A stretch of DNA of 64,000 nucleotides from Candidatus Poribacteria bacterium (GCA_030748495.1 JASMLX010000008.1:19501-83500); one strand, 5' to 3'. Positions 52,891-62,375 are shown, counted from the first letter of the stretch. Notes: generated from the letters alone by a model not told the origin. Numbers and translations: made by a program.

Positions 52891-54189
52891 ATGAATCAAC
52901 CGGTTCGGCAAACCGCAACATCTACTCAAGCTTGGAATAAGGCTCAACAAATTATTCCAGGTGGCGTCAATAGTCCAGTTCGAGCCTTTCGGTCAGTCGG
53001 TGGAAGCCCACCTTTTATTTCAAGCGCTCAAGGTTCACGAGTTAACGATATTGACGGAAATAGCTATATCGACTATGTTGGCTCTTGGGGGCCGATGATT
53101 CTAGGGCACGCCGCCTCTGAGGTGATAGCCGCTTTACAATCCGCCATGCAAAATGGAACTAGCTATGGCGCACCAACCGAGTTGGAAATCGAGTTAGCGG
53201 ATCTGGTTATTGAGGCTGTTCCATCTATAGAAATGGTTCGGATGGTCAATTCTGGAACTGAGGCTACCATGAGTGCTATCCGTTTGGCGCGTGGCTATAC
53301 CGAAAGGGAGAAGATTATTAAAGTTGAAGGTTGTTATCACGGCCATGCCGATTACCTCCTCGCTAAAGCTGGGTCTGGGATTACCACCTTTGGTCTATCA
53401 GATAGTGCGGGGGTTCCGGAAGATTTTGCTCGACTGACGCTGACAATCCCATTTAATAATGCTGAAGCGGCGAGAAGGACCATCGTAGCCAACGCCGATC
53501 AAGTGGCCTGCTTGATCTTGGAACCGATCGCGGGAAACATGGGGGTAATTCCACCACAGGACGGTTACCTAGAGCAGTTGAAGGAGATAACGGCCGAGTA
53601 TGGAGTAGTGCTGATTTTTGATGAGGTGATGACAGGGTTTAGAGTCGCCCCCGGTGGGGCTCAGGAATTATACGGTGTAACCCCGGACATAACCTGTTTG
53701 GGCAAAATCATCGGTGGAGGTTTACCTGTTGGTGCTTACGGTGGTCGACGAGAGATTATGTCGTGTGTTGCTCCTGGGGGAGAGGTCTACCAAGCGGGCA
53801 CCTTATCGGGTAATCCGCTGGCCATGTCGGCCGGGATTGCTACCCTAAACACACTTAAGGATTCAACCGTCTACCAACAGTTAGAAGTGACGTCAGCAGC
53901 ATTGGCTGAGGGAATTCAGGCGATAACTCAAAAATACCAGATTCCATGCCACCATAGTCGCGTCGGTTCAATGTTGAGTTGCTTTTTTACCGATAAAACC
54001 GTAACCGATTTTGCAACAGCCAAGACATCGGACACAGAGCTATTTGCCGGTTACTTCTGGGGCTTATTAAACCAGGGCATCTATATCGCACCTTCCCAAT
54101 TTGAAGCTGCATTTGTTTCCACCGCTCATTCTGAAACGGATATTGATACGACGATCAAAGTCGCGGATCGCGTATTGTCAGCCCTTTAA
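52891..54189 (+). CDS. hemL: Glutamate-1-semialdehyde 2,1-aminomutase
   Basis: This encodes 432 residues of the PLP-dependent aminomutase that makes 5-aminolevulinate in the C5 heme pathway. Diagnostic parts are IIPGGVNSPVRAFRSVGG, YIDYVGSWGPMILGHA, VNSGTEATMSAIRLARGYT, VEGCYHGHADYLLAKAGSG, LIFDEVMTGFRVAPGGAQ, and CLGKIIGGGLPVGAYGG with the PLP lysine K272. Length is normal. GGGAAGTG stands before ATG 52891. No other heme genes are close; the next gene begins 22 nt after the stop and may be cotranscribed. Confidence 0.95.
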   Translation: MNQPVRQTATSTQAWNKAQQIIPGGVNSPVRAFRSVGGSPPFISSAQGSRVNDIDGNSYIDYVGSWGPMILGHAASEVIAALQSAMQNGTSYGAPTELEIELADLVIEAVPSIEMVRMVNSGTEATMSAIRLARGYTEREKIIKVEGCYHGHADYLLAKAGSGITTFGLSDSAGVPEDFARLTLTIPFNNAEAARRTIVANADQVACLILEPIAGNMGVIPPQDGYLEQLKEITAEYGVVLIFDEVMTGFRVAPGGAQELYGVTPDITCLGKIIGGGLPVGAYGGRREIMSCVAPGGEVYQAGTLSGNPLAMSAGIATLNTLKDSTVYQQLEVTSAALAEGIQAITQKYQIPCHHSRVGSMLSCFFTDKTVTDFATAKTSDTELFAGYFWGLLNQGIYIAPSQFEAAFVSTAHSETDIDTTIKVADRVLSAL

Positions 54190-54295
54190 GCGAGGGCCGT
54201 TGACCCTACCGATGTATATGCATCGGTCTATTTACCATATCATTTGGACTGAATTTCTAATTTATTTTTGTCTTTTCGGTCCAACGGCCCTCGCT
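54189..54295. repeat. Perfect 14-bp inverted repeat bracketing a start codon
   Basis: AGCGAGGGCCGTTG (54189-54202) begins on the last base of hemL, and its exact reverse complement CAACGGCCCTCGCT lies at 54282-54295. The 79-nt loop holds ATG 54212 of the following gene and its signal-peptide codons. In mRNA the stem would close off the start region. This could control translation or be an accident of sequence, but 14 perfect GC-rich pairs are unlikely by chance at that distance. Confidence 0.6.
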
Positions 54296-56407
54296 AGTTT
54301 CCCTACTCAAACACAAACTATCGGCAAAGGGGAAACCGGTATTGCCATTTTCGAGGATGCCAACAGTCTCAAAAATCCAGCTGGTTTAGCAGAATTTGGG
54401 CAATACCATCTTGGATTTGAACGATCTCCCTCTCACCTATTTCAAATACTGGAGACCAATCATCTCAGCACCACCTTTCCACTTTCCGATAAATTGGCTG
54501 TCGGGCTTAGCTGGAGCCAGATCGGGTTAGACGATAGTGAGTTATTAGTTTCAAAGAACCTATTTTGCTTTTCTTATAGTTACCTGCTTTTAGGTTGGCT
54601 TTCGGTTGGTACTAACCTGAAGCACCTAATGAGTAGCTCCAGTCTGGATGGTATGTTGCGTGGTTCTGAAATCGGTTGGGGAGCGGATGTTGGTGTCTTG
54701 GTTCATCTTCGTAATTTTGACTTTCCCCTCTGGCCGAAAAGAGAATTGTTTGATAGTGTCCAGTCTAAAAGACGATCGCAATGGCGATCGAAGCCAAGTT
54801 GGACATTCGGCTTAGTCATGCAGGATCTAGTCGATTTAGGAATAAAACCTGGACTCAATAGTGGAACTTGGATCCGGCACGATACAGGCGTGGTCGAGAA
54901 ATATCAGCCGACTCAACTACTGTTTGGTATTAGTTGTCGTCCCTCGTCTAAGTGGCAATTGAGTGCCGATCTCTCGGATCGGTTGAATTTCGGGCTAGAG
55001 TTTCGCCCCTACAGAGGACTATCCATCCGCACTGGGCTCTATCGGCTACTTGGAGTTGAAGTGCCACTACGGTCAACCGTAACCTTGGGGGCCAGCATCA
55101 AATACAAAACTTTAGGTTTTGATGTTGCCTATGTCTCACCACCAAATCTACCCGACACCACCTATGCTCGGTTTTCGCTGAATCTCGACCGGCGTACACT
55201 GCCAGTTCGGATTGAGCAGATCCGGCTAGAAAACCTGTATCCAGTGCATTACAACTTTTATGCACAACCAAATCGGGAGGCAGAAACAGAGATCCTCCAG
55301 AATCCAAACACACCAACAATGCTGACAACTGCGGATCTAAATCGCTACTATCCGCTGGCGCCGCAAGACACCATCGGGCGAATTTGGCTAAAAAATGAGA
55401 GCCAAAAAACGATCACAGTTCGGATCGAGCTGTACATGGCCGATTTAGTGGACAAGAACGGCACAGAAGTTGCTAGTGAGGTTGTGTTGCCGCCGATGAA
55501 ACGGGTCTCGGTTCCGTTACGACAGATGGTGTTGGCCCGTAAGGCAATCTACCTGCGACAAATGCAAACTGCGGAGGCCAAAGTCAAAGTCACTCAGGTT
55601 GGCGGTACTGCCCATCGGCTCAAATCGACGCAATTGGTATTTTACGGTAACCATTCGACACGGTTGGATGACATTGCTAAGCTAGGATCGTTCATCTCAT
55701 TTGATGATCCGGCAGTTCGGAGTTTTATCCAGCAGGTAAGACAGGATTTTGGGTCGGAAATCGAATCGGCCGATTTACCGGCAGATCTATCGTTAGCCGT
55801 GGTCCTGTTCGAAGCCTTGTACGGTTTAGCCTATACATCAGATCCAAATATCCCGTTTGAAAGCGGAACAGTGGACGAGATTACCTATCCGCATGAAATG
55901 TTAACGCGATTGTCAGCAAAAAATGCTGATGTGGATACCTCGACCAGTACCTCTGATGGAACTGATACTGTTTTTGGCGACTGTGATGATAGTACTGCCC
56001 TCTATTGCGCCTTGCTGGAATCAGCGGGTATCAAGACTGCTCTAATTCAGCTACCGAATCATGTGCTGATGGCGTTTCAAGTTGGCAATATATCCATCGA
56101 TATTGCACAAATGATGAATCTACCAGATATCTATCTACCGATTAACGGTCAGGTTTGGATTCCAATTGAAACCACGCAAGTCAAGTCTGGATTTATAACC
56201 GCCTGGGAAAGCGCATTGGAACAACTACAACGCATGGAAGTCACCAACTCAGTGACGGTAGAGGAGGCTTGGCGTAAATATGGTGCTAACGCACTACATC
56301 ATGCAGAAATGTCTTTTCAACTCGACACGGCCACGATTCACAATCGTATCCAAACGGATTTCACCCATCAATTAATTGATCACTTTAGCAAATTGCAGGT
56401 CAAGTAA
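54212..56407 (+). CDS. Outer-membrane-type beta-barrel protein fused to a transglutaminase-like domain
   Basis: This encodes 731 residues from ATG 54212; the frame is open upstream into hemL, but this ATG begins the signal peptide (cleavage near ALA28). Residues about 30-340 resemble PorV/PorQ-like or UPF0164 barrels: GETGIAIFEDANSLKNPAGL, LAVGLSWSQIGL, LLLGWLSVGTNLKHL, FRPYRGLSIRTGLY, and alternating strands. Residues about 380-500 are an Ig-like region (ARKAIYLRQMQTAEAKVKV). From about 510 comes a transglutaminase-like segment with C591 (FGDCDDSTALYCALLE), H617 (PNHVLMAF) and D630 as a possible triad. The fusion is unusual. It starts 22 nt after hemL and precedes the FecR-like gene by 29 nt. 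Confidence 0.65.
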   Translation: MYMHRSIYHIIWTEFLIYFCLFGPTALASFPTQTQTIGKGETGIAIFEDANSLKNPAGLAEFGQYHLGFERSPSHLFQILETNHLSTTFPLSDKLAVGLSWSQIGLDDSELLVSKNLFCFSYSYLLLGWLSVGTNLKHLMSSSSLDGMLRGSEIGWGADVGVLVHLRNFDFPLWPKRELFDSVQSKRRSQWRSKPSWTFGLVMQDLVDLGIKPGLNSGTWIRHDTGVVEKYQPTQLLFGISCRPSSKWQLSADLSDRLNFGLEFRPYRGLSIRTGLYRLLGVEVPLRSTVTLGASIKYKTLGFDVAYVSPPNLPDTTYARFSLNLDRRTLPVRIEQIRLENLYPVHYNFYAQPNREAETEILQNPNTPTMLTTADLNRYYPLAPQDTIGRIWLKNESQKTITVRIELYMADLVDKNGTEVASEVVLPPMKRVSVPLRQMVLARKAIYLRQMQTAEAKVKVTQVGGTAHRLKSTQLVFYGNHSTRLDDIAKLGSFISFDDPAVRSFIQQVRQDFGSEIESADLPADLSLAVVLFEALYGLAYTSDPNIPFESGTVDEITYPHEMLTRLSAKNADVDTSTSTSDGTDTVFGDCDDSTALYCALLESAGIKTALIQLPNHVLMAFQVGNISIDIAQMMNLPDIYLPINGQVWIPIETTQVKSGFITAWESALEQLQRMEVTNSVTVEEAWRKYGANALHHAEMSFQLDTATIHNRIQTDFTHQLIDHFSKLQVK

Positions 56408-56436
56408 GGAGTCGCTTTGATTAAGGCGGAGAAAAA

Positions 56437-57450
56437 ATGATGAAGTCTAACCCTCTTAAACATTATACCACAATTGCCCGGTGGATATGTCTGCTCTTAA
56501 TGGCTTGCCAAGTTGAGGCTGCCCACCGTATCTTGTTCACCTTCGGTAAAGTCGAGATTCTCAAAACCGACAGCCAGGATGGAAACCAAGTTTGGACCTT
56601 TCTGACCAAAAAGGAATTGGTGAATGATAACGATCTGATTCGGATTCCTCCAAGAGGGTTGCTCCGCCTAAAGCGGAACGATCAGGAATTGCTTCCGACA
56701 CTACCTGGTGGACAGGAAAACAAGGTTTCCAATTTGATTCAAGCAGGACTGGCCCGTAAAAAACAGGGGCGATACGTCAATCAAAATTTGAATGAACAAC
56801 CTGCTATCGACGTTTTACCGTTGGAAAGTAAACCTACCGGGGTCAGATCTAAGAGTAGACCAATGCCTCCGGACATGTATCGACGGATCAGCGATGCTGA
56901 ATTGGTGCAGTTTCGCCGTCAGTTGGATGCTTTACCCGACCATATTGTGGCCCAGTTTCCGGCACCAAAAGTCGATAACCAGACGAACAGATATCCTTCC
57001 ACCAACATCTACCTAGCACAGATCTTATACCCATTTTGTACCCAAATAGCCTCGAGGCCCCAACCAACTGACGCCGGCAGATCGGGACCTGTAACTTCGG
57101 CAGACCAAAGGTTAGGCCTGCTTTACGCACAGTTGCTCCATCACTTTAAGATTCCGACTGACTTAGCTCTCAATAAAAGTGGAGACCTACTGGTACTGTT
57201 TAATAGTGGCATGATCGCTTCAGAAGCGGAAAGACTTTCAGCTAACACAAGCCTCTCCCGACTGCCGGGTTTTGTTACCTCCACTTTAGTTTCACGTTTA
57301 GGCAATGATGGCAATAAAGCAGATCAAGGCGAAACTAATCAGCTAAGAGTATCAGAGGGAAATCAAATTTGGTTGGCAATCCAGTTTTCGCCTAAATGGA
57401 ACTTTACCACAGCCTGGTACACTGCTTCCGAAGCAAATGGCAATCACTGA
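56437..57450 (+). CDS. Secreted FecR-like protein of unknown function
   Basis: This encodes 337 residues from ATG 56437, with GGCGGAG 6 nt upstream. A signal peptide is present (residues 1-28, cleavage after VEA). Residues 30-95 resemble the FecR-type domain that follows a sigma or sensor: RILFTFGKVEILKTDSQ, QVWTFLTKKELVNDNDLIRI, RGLLRLKRND. The rest has no clear family; YAQLLHHFKIPTDLALN and LLVLFNSGMIA are notable. Its last 14 bases overlap the start of the CHASE2 kinase, so the two are translationally coupled and may act together in the envelope. Confidence 0.65.
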   Translation: MMKSNPLKHYTTIARWICLLLMACQVEAAHRILFTFGKVEILKTDSQDGNQVWTFLTKKELVNDNDLIRIPPRGLLRLKRNDQELLPTLPGGQENKVSNLIQAGLARKKQGRYVNQNLNEQPAIDVLPLESKPTGVRSKSRPMPPDMYRRISDAELVQFRRQLDALPDHIVAQFPAPKVDNQTNRYPSTNIYLAQILYPFCTQIASRPQPTDAGRSGPVTSADQRLGLLYAQLLHHFKIPTDLALNKSGDLLVLFNSGMIASEAERLSANTSLSRLPGFVTSTLVSRLGNDGNKADQGETNQLRVSEGNQIWLAIQFSPKWNFTTAWYTASEANGNH

Positions 57451-59458
57451 TCCGGTAGACCAACCGATGCGAGCCCATCTCAAGAGGTGGGCTTATCTTC
57501 AACTGATTTGTCTATCACCATTTCTATTCTTTTTTCTCCTTCGTAATTTTGATCTATTTCACTTAATTGAGTTAAAGACGCTCGATACCCGACTGAGACT
57601 AATCGTACCAAAACAGGTAAAGCCACAACTTCGACTGATTACCATCGATGATCAAAGTCAGTCAGAGAAAGGAATTGGCCCATTACCTTGGGAGGCCTAT
57701 GTGTACGATTCGCTAGTTAGCCTTCTACATGAAGCAACAGCGGTTGGCCTAATCATGAGATTCAACCGAGAATGGGAAGCGGAGGGTGAATACGATCTAT
57801 TTCCCGCCGAAAATCTATTTGTAATTCAAACCTATATCAGTCAAAATCTATCGACCAACAGACTGCCGGCGGTTCAAGAATGGACCCAACTTCCGTCTGC
57901 TTTTTCTCGCTTAGCCTCGACTGTATCTTCCAGTTTCAGTCGTTTTCATTCTGGATCTGCTGATGGAATTTACCGGTCGGCACAATTGGTTATTACAGAA
58001 AAGAAATCACCCCTCTACCACTATTCACTGGAAATAAAAATGCTTTGCCGTATGCTAGGGTTGACACCAGAACAGATCGCACTTAAGCGGAGTTTCTGGA
58101 GCGGATATTTTTTAGAGTTTTCGTCACCGCAGCCTGATAAGCACAACCGTGTGATAAAGATTCCGATTGACCAGCGAGGCCGATGTTTTTTTCCTTACCT
58201 GGGCAACCATCACCGGTATCCATCTGACAGTTTTATTGAGGTTTTGCAGGCTTCAGATCTACCTAGTTTCGCTAACAAAATTGTGCTGGTCGGTGTCACC
58301 TCTACCAACCAGCCGAAGGCACAAACCGCCGTGGGAACTCTTTCTGCTTTGGGATTGCGTGCTAATCTGGTAAATGCGCTTTTATTTCAACGGTACGTTT
58401 GGCATCCTACACCAATAGCAACTGCAGTTTATTTTTTGTTTTTAGCACTAGTTCTGCTCGCTATTGCGGGAATCGCTTACCACCGTAATCAACAGCACCT
58501 ATTTCTACTCGGGACACTTGGATTGTTGGGAGGCCATTTGGTGGTTTCCTTCTTGATTTTTGTCGCTTTCAAGATCTGGATTAATATAACCGCCACTTCG
58601 CTAGCGATTTTATCGACAGGGCTAATGACTGGTTTTCTCCTTGATCACTTACGGTTACACACTACACTGGCTCAACTACAAACCACACAAAAACAACTCA
58701 TTCGATCAGAAAAAGAAGCGGCCTTTGGTATCATGGCGGCACGAGTAAGACACGAACTTCGTAACGTGCTAAATCTCGTCCGGGCACCGGTTGAAATGGT
58801 TCGCAATAATTTCCGTAAAGGTGATCCCTTAAACCTTCAAAAGGAACCGAACTTAATCATCGCCGAGATGGAGTCAGCGATCAATGCCATCGCTAAACTG
58901 GATCAGATGATTGATAGAGATCTTAGCTTTTTCCAGGACCGGCAACTCAATCTGAAACGCGGTTCCATCGAATCTGTTATCAAGGTGGCAGTCGAATCGA
59001 TACGACCCTTGAGTTTGGCCAATGGAGTCGAGATTGAGCAAAAACTTTTGAATGCTAACCCTAACCTACCAGCCATTGCGATAGACGAAGACCAGATGAA
59101 ACTGGCCTTTATTAATTTAATCCGAAATGCCTGCCAGGCCATGCCTACCGGTGGCACCATAACCATCTTAGTCTTTATTGAAGCCTGCCACACCAACCGA
59201 TCGTTGGTTCAATCATTCACACAAGTCGATGTCGATAGGCTCGTTATCTCAATCAAAGATACCGGGATCGGGATTCCCGCCGAAGAACAAAGCCAGATTT
59301 TTGACGCCTTTTACACTACCAAACCCAAGGGCTTAGGACTCGGTTTACTGAACGTGAAAAATGTTATTGAAGCACACGGCGGTCAGATTGTCGTTGATAG
59401 CCAGACGGGGAGGGGAACCGAGTTTACAATCAGGCTCCCACTCGCACAACCACTTTGA
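57437..59458 (+). CDS. CHASE2-domain sensor histidine kinase
   Basis: This encodes 673 residues. TM1 at about 18-36, then an extracytoplasmic CHASE2 sensor (about 40-325, with LKTLDTRLRL, LRLITIDDQS, VGLIMRFNREW and IVLVGVTST), then three membrane spans (about 330-410) in the usual CHASE2 layout. Then a coiled linker (LQTTQKQLIRSEKEAAFG), HisKA with H439 in ARVRHELRNVLNLVRAPVEM, and HATPase with LAFINLIRNACQAMPTGG, IKDTGIGIPAEEQS, and KGLGLGLLNVKNVIEAHGG. The His box has R after HEL as in NtrB-like kinases (HELRN). It overlaps the FecR-like gene and stops 1 nt before the regulator gene, its likely substrate. Confidence 0.9.
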   Translation: MAITDPVDQPMRAHLKRWAYLQLICLSPFLFFFLLRNFDLFHLIELKTLDTRLRLIVPKQVKPQLRLITIDDQSQSEKGIGPLPWEAYVYDSLVSLLHEATAVGLIMRFNREWEAEGEYDLFPAENLFVIQTYISQNLSTNRLPAVQEWTQLPSAFSRLASTVSSSFSRFHSGSADGIYRSAQLVITEKKSPLYHYSLEIKMLCRMLGLTPEQIALKRSFWSGYFLEFSSPQPDKHNRVIKIPIDQRGRCFFPYLGNHHRYPSDSFIEVLQASDLPSFANKIVLVGVTSTNQPKAQTAVGTLSALGLRANLVNALLFQRYVWHPTPIATAVYFLFLALVLLAIAGIAYHRNQQHLFLLGTLGLLGGHLVVSFLIFVAFKIWINITATSLAILSTGLMTGFLLDHLRLHTTLAQLQTTQKQLIRSEKEAAFGIMAARVRHELRNVLNLVRAPVEMVRNNFRKGDPLNLQKEPNLIIAEMESAINAIAKLDQMIDRDLSFFQDRQLNLKRGSIESVIKVAVESIRPLSLANGVEIEQKLLNANPNLPAIAIDEDQMKLAFINLIRNACQAMPTGGTITILVFIEACHTNRSLVQSFTQVDVDRLVISIKDTGIGIPAEEQSQIFDAFYTTKPKGLGLGLLNVKNVIEAHGGQIVVDSQTGRGTEFTIRLPLAQPL

Positions 59459-59459
59459 A

Positions 59460-60920
59460 ATGTCAGACCAACGGTTCGCTGCCCGCATTTTGATTGTTGA
59501 TGACGAGGAGATGACGTGTCAGTATATCGCCCGTCATCTGCAACTGGAGGAGAGGCTGGATGTGACTTGCGATTTCGCTCACAATGCAGAAACCGCAGTG
59601 GCGCAACTCGGAACCAATCTTGCTTACGACCTGCTCTTTGTCGATCTCTGGATGCCGAATGCCGATGGTGTATTGGACAAAGAGGCAGGTATCAAAGTGC
59701 TAAAACACGCTTTTAATCTGAAACAGTCCGGAAAAGAGGCAACGTCCCCAGATGCCATCACCATCACGGCTAACAGTTCTGTTCAAACAGCTTTAGAAAC
59801 CACCGGATTAGGCGTCTACGACTATATTAGTAAGCCGATAGACTTCGCTCATTTGATGGAACTGACGTATCAAGTCTTGTCTGAGCGTGCTGGGCGTGGC
59901 AAAGATTCCACCCCCCAACCCACAGTCATCGACAATGAGATCATCGGTCAAAGTCAGGATATGATTGAAGTTATGAAGAAGGTCGGGCGGATTGCCAACT
60001 CCGAATCCGACGTCTTGATCTACGGTGAAACGGGAACGGGTAAAGATCTCATCGCTCAGGCCATCCACCGGTACAGTCCTCGCCGTCATGGGCCGTTCAT
60101 TATCGTCAATTGCAGTGCCATCCCATCCGAAATGTTGGAATCTGAACTGTTTGGGATCGGTAGACGAGTGGCTACCTCAGTTGACCAACGGCAAGGAAAG
60201 TTTGAGCAGGCTAACGGCGGCAGTATCTTTTTAGACGAGATTGGTGATCTCAGCTTAGAAATGCAACCCAAACTGCTGCGGGTACTAGACTATAAAGAGA
60301 TACAAGGAGTGGGTCTAGAAACGCGGCAGGTAGATGTGCGTGTGATCGCTGCGACCAATCGCAACCTGGTACAGGCTGTTGAAAAAGGACAATTTAGACG
60401 AGATCTCTTTTATCGACTCAACTTCATGATTGAGTTGCCTCCGCTTAGAGATAGACCAACTGATATTCTACTGCTGGCTGAACATTTCTTAAAAAAATAT
60501 GCCTCCAGCCAGCGCAATTCAACCAAAAACCTAGTGCTCTCCAATCAGGTGATTGAACGACTTGAGAACAACGATTGGATCGGGAATGTCCGTGAGTTAG
60601 AGAAGGTGATTGAGTACGCGACGGTGACCTGTCAGGGTAGCCAGATTACAGTTGATGATTTACCGCCCTGGTTACTAAATAAAGCTTCCCACACCGAGAT
60701 GCCATCTGTGATTAGTGACTTAGACCAACGGTTAGCTACCATCCTACAACAGGACAACATTCAGTCTGCAACCGAAAACTTTGAGCGCTTATTTCTTCAA
60801 CATAAGTTGGCAGAAAACAGTTGGAACATCCGGGCTACAGCCGAACAGATCGGTATCCACCGACAATCTTTGCACCGCAAGATGAATCGGTTAGGCCTCA
60901 CACCTGACACCCAGGAGTGA
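59460..60920 (+). CDS. NtrC-type response regulator lacking the GAFTGA loop
   Basis: This encodes 486 residues from ATG 59460, one nt after the kinase stop; the longer frame lies inside the kinase gene. Receiver: DDEE pocket, D62 in FVDLWMPNADG, K126 in YISKPID. AAA+ domain: Walker A GETGTGKDLIAQAIH (about 189), ELFG, then GIGRRVATSVDQRQGKFEQ where sigma-54 activators carry EKGAFTGA, then GGSIFLDEIGDL (Walker B), RVIAATN and FRRDLFYRLNFMIELPPLRDR. C-terminal Fis-type HTH: NSWNIRATAEQIGIHRQSLH. The loop that contacts sigma-54 is replaced and one residue shorter. It may therefore work without sigma-54, like TyrR or Rhodobacter NtrC, or use a variant loop. Confidence 0.85.
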   Translation: MSDQRFAARILIVDDEEMTCQYIARHLQLEERLDVTCDFAHNAETAVAQLGTNLAYDLLFVDLWMPNADGVLDKEAGIKVLKHAFNLKQSGKEATSPDAITITANSSVQTALETTGLGVYDYISKPIDFAHLMELTYQVLSERAGRGKDSTPQPTVIDNEIIGQSQDMIEVMKKVGRIANSESDVLIYGETGTGKDLIAQAIHRYSPRRHGPFIIVNCSAIPSEMLESELFGIGRRVATSVDQRQGKFEQANGGSIFLDEIGDLSLEMQPKLLRVLDYKEIQGVGLETRQVDVRVIAATNRNLVQAVEKGQFRRDLFYRLNFMIELPPLRDRPTDILLLAEHFLKKYASSQRNSTKNLVLSNQVIERLENNDWIGNVRELEKVIEYATVTCQGSQITVDDLPPWLLNKASHTEMPSVISDLDQRLATILQQDNIQSATENFERLFLQHKLAENSWNIRATAEQIGIHRQSLHRKMNRLGLTPDTQE

Positions 60921-61247
60921 CACTGTCACCCATAAGTATCTCTCAGTCCAACTATCCTGTTCCTGGTAAGGGTGAGAAATCTTTCGCCCCAGTGGAAGCC
61001 TCTTCGATATGTTGCGACCGAGATTTGCAGAAGTTTCCGTTCATACAACCTGCCTCCGACTTAATCAGCTGGTTTATTACAGGTAAAGGATTAGCTCTTG
61101 CTAAAGTATCCACCTATAGCTTCGGTCCTTGCCTGCATTGAAGTTTGAAGGGAGAAGTTTGAAAACAGCCCAACCATCCTCGTTTCACACCCCTAACTTC
61201 ACCTGTCCTCTTGTTTGGTTGGCATATTATCTGCTCACACGCACTAT
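60921..61247. other. 327-bp gap between regulator and sigma factor
   Basis: A 74-codon frame starts at GTG 60917 overlapping the regulator stop (GTGA), a pattern of coupled genes, but its sequence has no ribosome site of its own or motif. It is not called. No clear promoter for the sigma gene was seen by eye. Confidence 0.35.
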
Positions 61248-62375
61248 ATGGCAGACACCTATCCTCCTCAGACTTTTGTGGAACTCGTAGATTTACTGGA
61301 CACTGTCGACTCAGTTGACCGCGATCTACCAGCTGGCAAGTCCGATGATATCGGCGATTTACCGTTTCTATCTGCACCAACGGATCTCCATTCATTTTCT
61401 CTGGATTGCGCTGAAACTATCGCCGATCCCGCTGACACTTTCAGATCTAGCAACTATATCGGCACAGGCGATGGGATTCTGGACATCTATTTTTATCAGG
61501 TTGGTCGATATCCGATGCTGTCCCCCGGCGAGGAGCTAAAGTTATTTAAGCAGATCGACACCGACAACCAACAAATTGAGGATTATCAAGCCTCCTGCGA
61601 GACCAGTCCCGGTTTTGTTGACATCTTTTCCAGCCTGACCGCACACCTGCAAGACAAAATAGCGCAGACCAAAGAACGGATCGTTAAGGCCAACCTTCGC
61701 CTCTCTATTTATATCGCCAAAAAGTATCAAGGGAGAGGTCTGGATCTAGCTGACCTGATTCAAGAAGCTAACATAGGCCTGATCAGAGCAGTAGATAAAT
61801 TTGATTGGCAACGGGGGGTTAGATTCGGTGCTTACGCTTCATGGTGGATTCAACAGGTAATTGGTCTAGGTTTGGTCAATACAGGTCGCACTGTTCGCCT
61901 ACCTGCTCATATTGTCAACAGGTTGCAGAAAATCAACAAAGCCAAGCACCGTTTGGAACAGCAAGGGGATCAATCACCAACAACTGACCAGATCGCAGAA
62001 GTCGTAGATCTACCGTTAGAAAAGGTGCAGGCTTTGTGTCAGGTCAGCTTATCCGCCATCGATAATTCCCCAACTCATGCTGAGAATAGCGATACCAATC
62101 GTACTTGTTTGATTGACCAGATCGCAGATGAATCGACAGCCACTCCACTCCAACGACTGGAGCAAGCAGATCTGGTTCAGCACCTACAACAGGCGTTGGA
62201 AACGCTCCCGCCACATGAGCAGAAAATTCTACAACTGCGCTACGGCCTCAACGACGATCTTACCCATAGCTTGCAAGAGGTAGGTGACCAATTTGGGATT
62301 TCCAGAGAACGGGTTCGTCAGATTGAAAAGCGAGCCTTGCGTCGATTACAAGAACACTACCCCCTGCAAGCCTAA
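61248..62375 (+). CDS. Sigma-70 family RNA polymerase sigma factor (RpoD/SigA-like)
   Basis: This encodes 375 residues from ATG 61248; an earlier TTG at 61215 adds 11 codons. Regions are clear: 1.2 (DGILDIYFYQVGRYPMLSPG), 2.1-2.4 (ANLRLSIYIAKKYQGRGLDL, ADLIQEANIGLIRAVDKFDW, GVRFGAYASWWIQQ), 3.0-3.1 (RTVRLPAHIVNRLQKI), 4.1-4.2 (LPPHEQKILQLRYGLNDDL, LQEVGDQFGISRERVRQIEK). It is a group 1 or group 2 factor; the N-terminal 75 residues are unlike region 1.1 and it lacks the non-conserved insert. Whether it is the housekeeping factor cannot be decided from the window. The three-residue changes in 2.4 (QQVIGLGLVN for RQAITRAI) suggest a secondary role. Confidence 0.9.
   Translation: MADTYPPQTFVELVDLLDTVDSVDRDLPAGKSDDIGDLPFLSAPTDLHSFSLDCAETIADPADTFRSSNYIGTGDGILDIYFYQVGRYPMLSPGEELKLFKQIDTDNQQIEDYQASCETSPGFVDIFSSLTAHLQDKIAQTKERIVKANLRLSIYIAKKYQGRGLDLADLIQEANIGLIRAVDKFDWQRGVRFGAYASWWIQQVIGLGLVNTGRTVRLPAHIVNRLQKINKAKHRLEQQGDQSPTTDQIAEVVDLPLEKVQALCQVSLSAIDNSPTHAENSDTNRTCLIDQIADESTATPLQRLEQADLVQHLQQALETLPPHEQKILQLRYGLNDDLTHSLQEVGDQFGISRERVRQIEKRALRRLQEHYPLQA

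Noticed and set aside
60917..61141. 74-codon frame starting with GTG overlapping the regulator stop
   Set aside because: The GTGA overlap is suggestive, but the sequence shows no fold or motif and no ribosome site.
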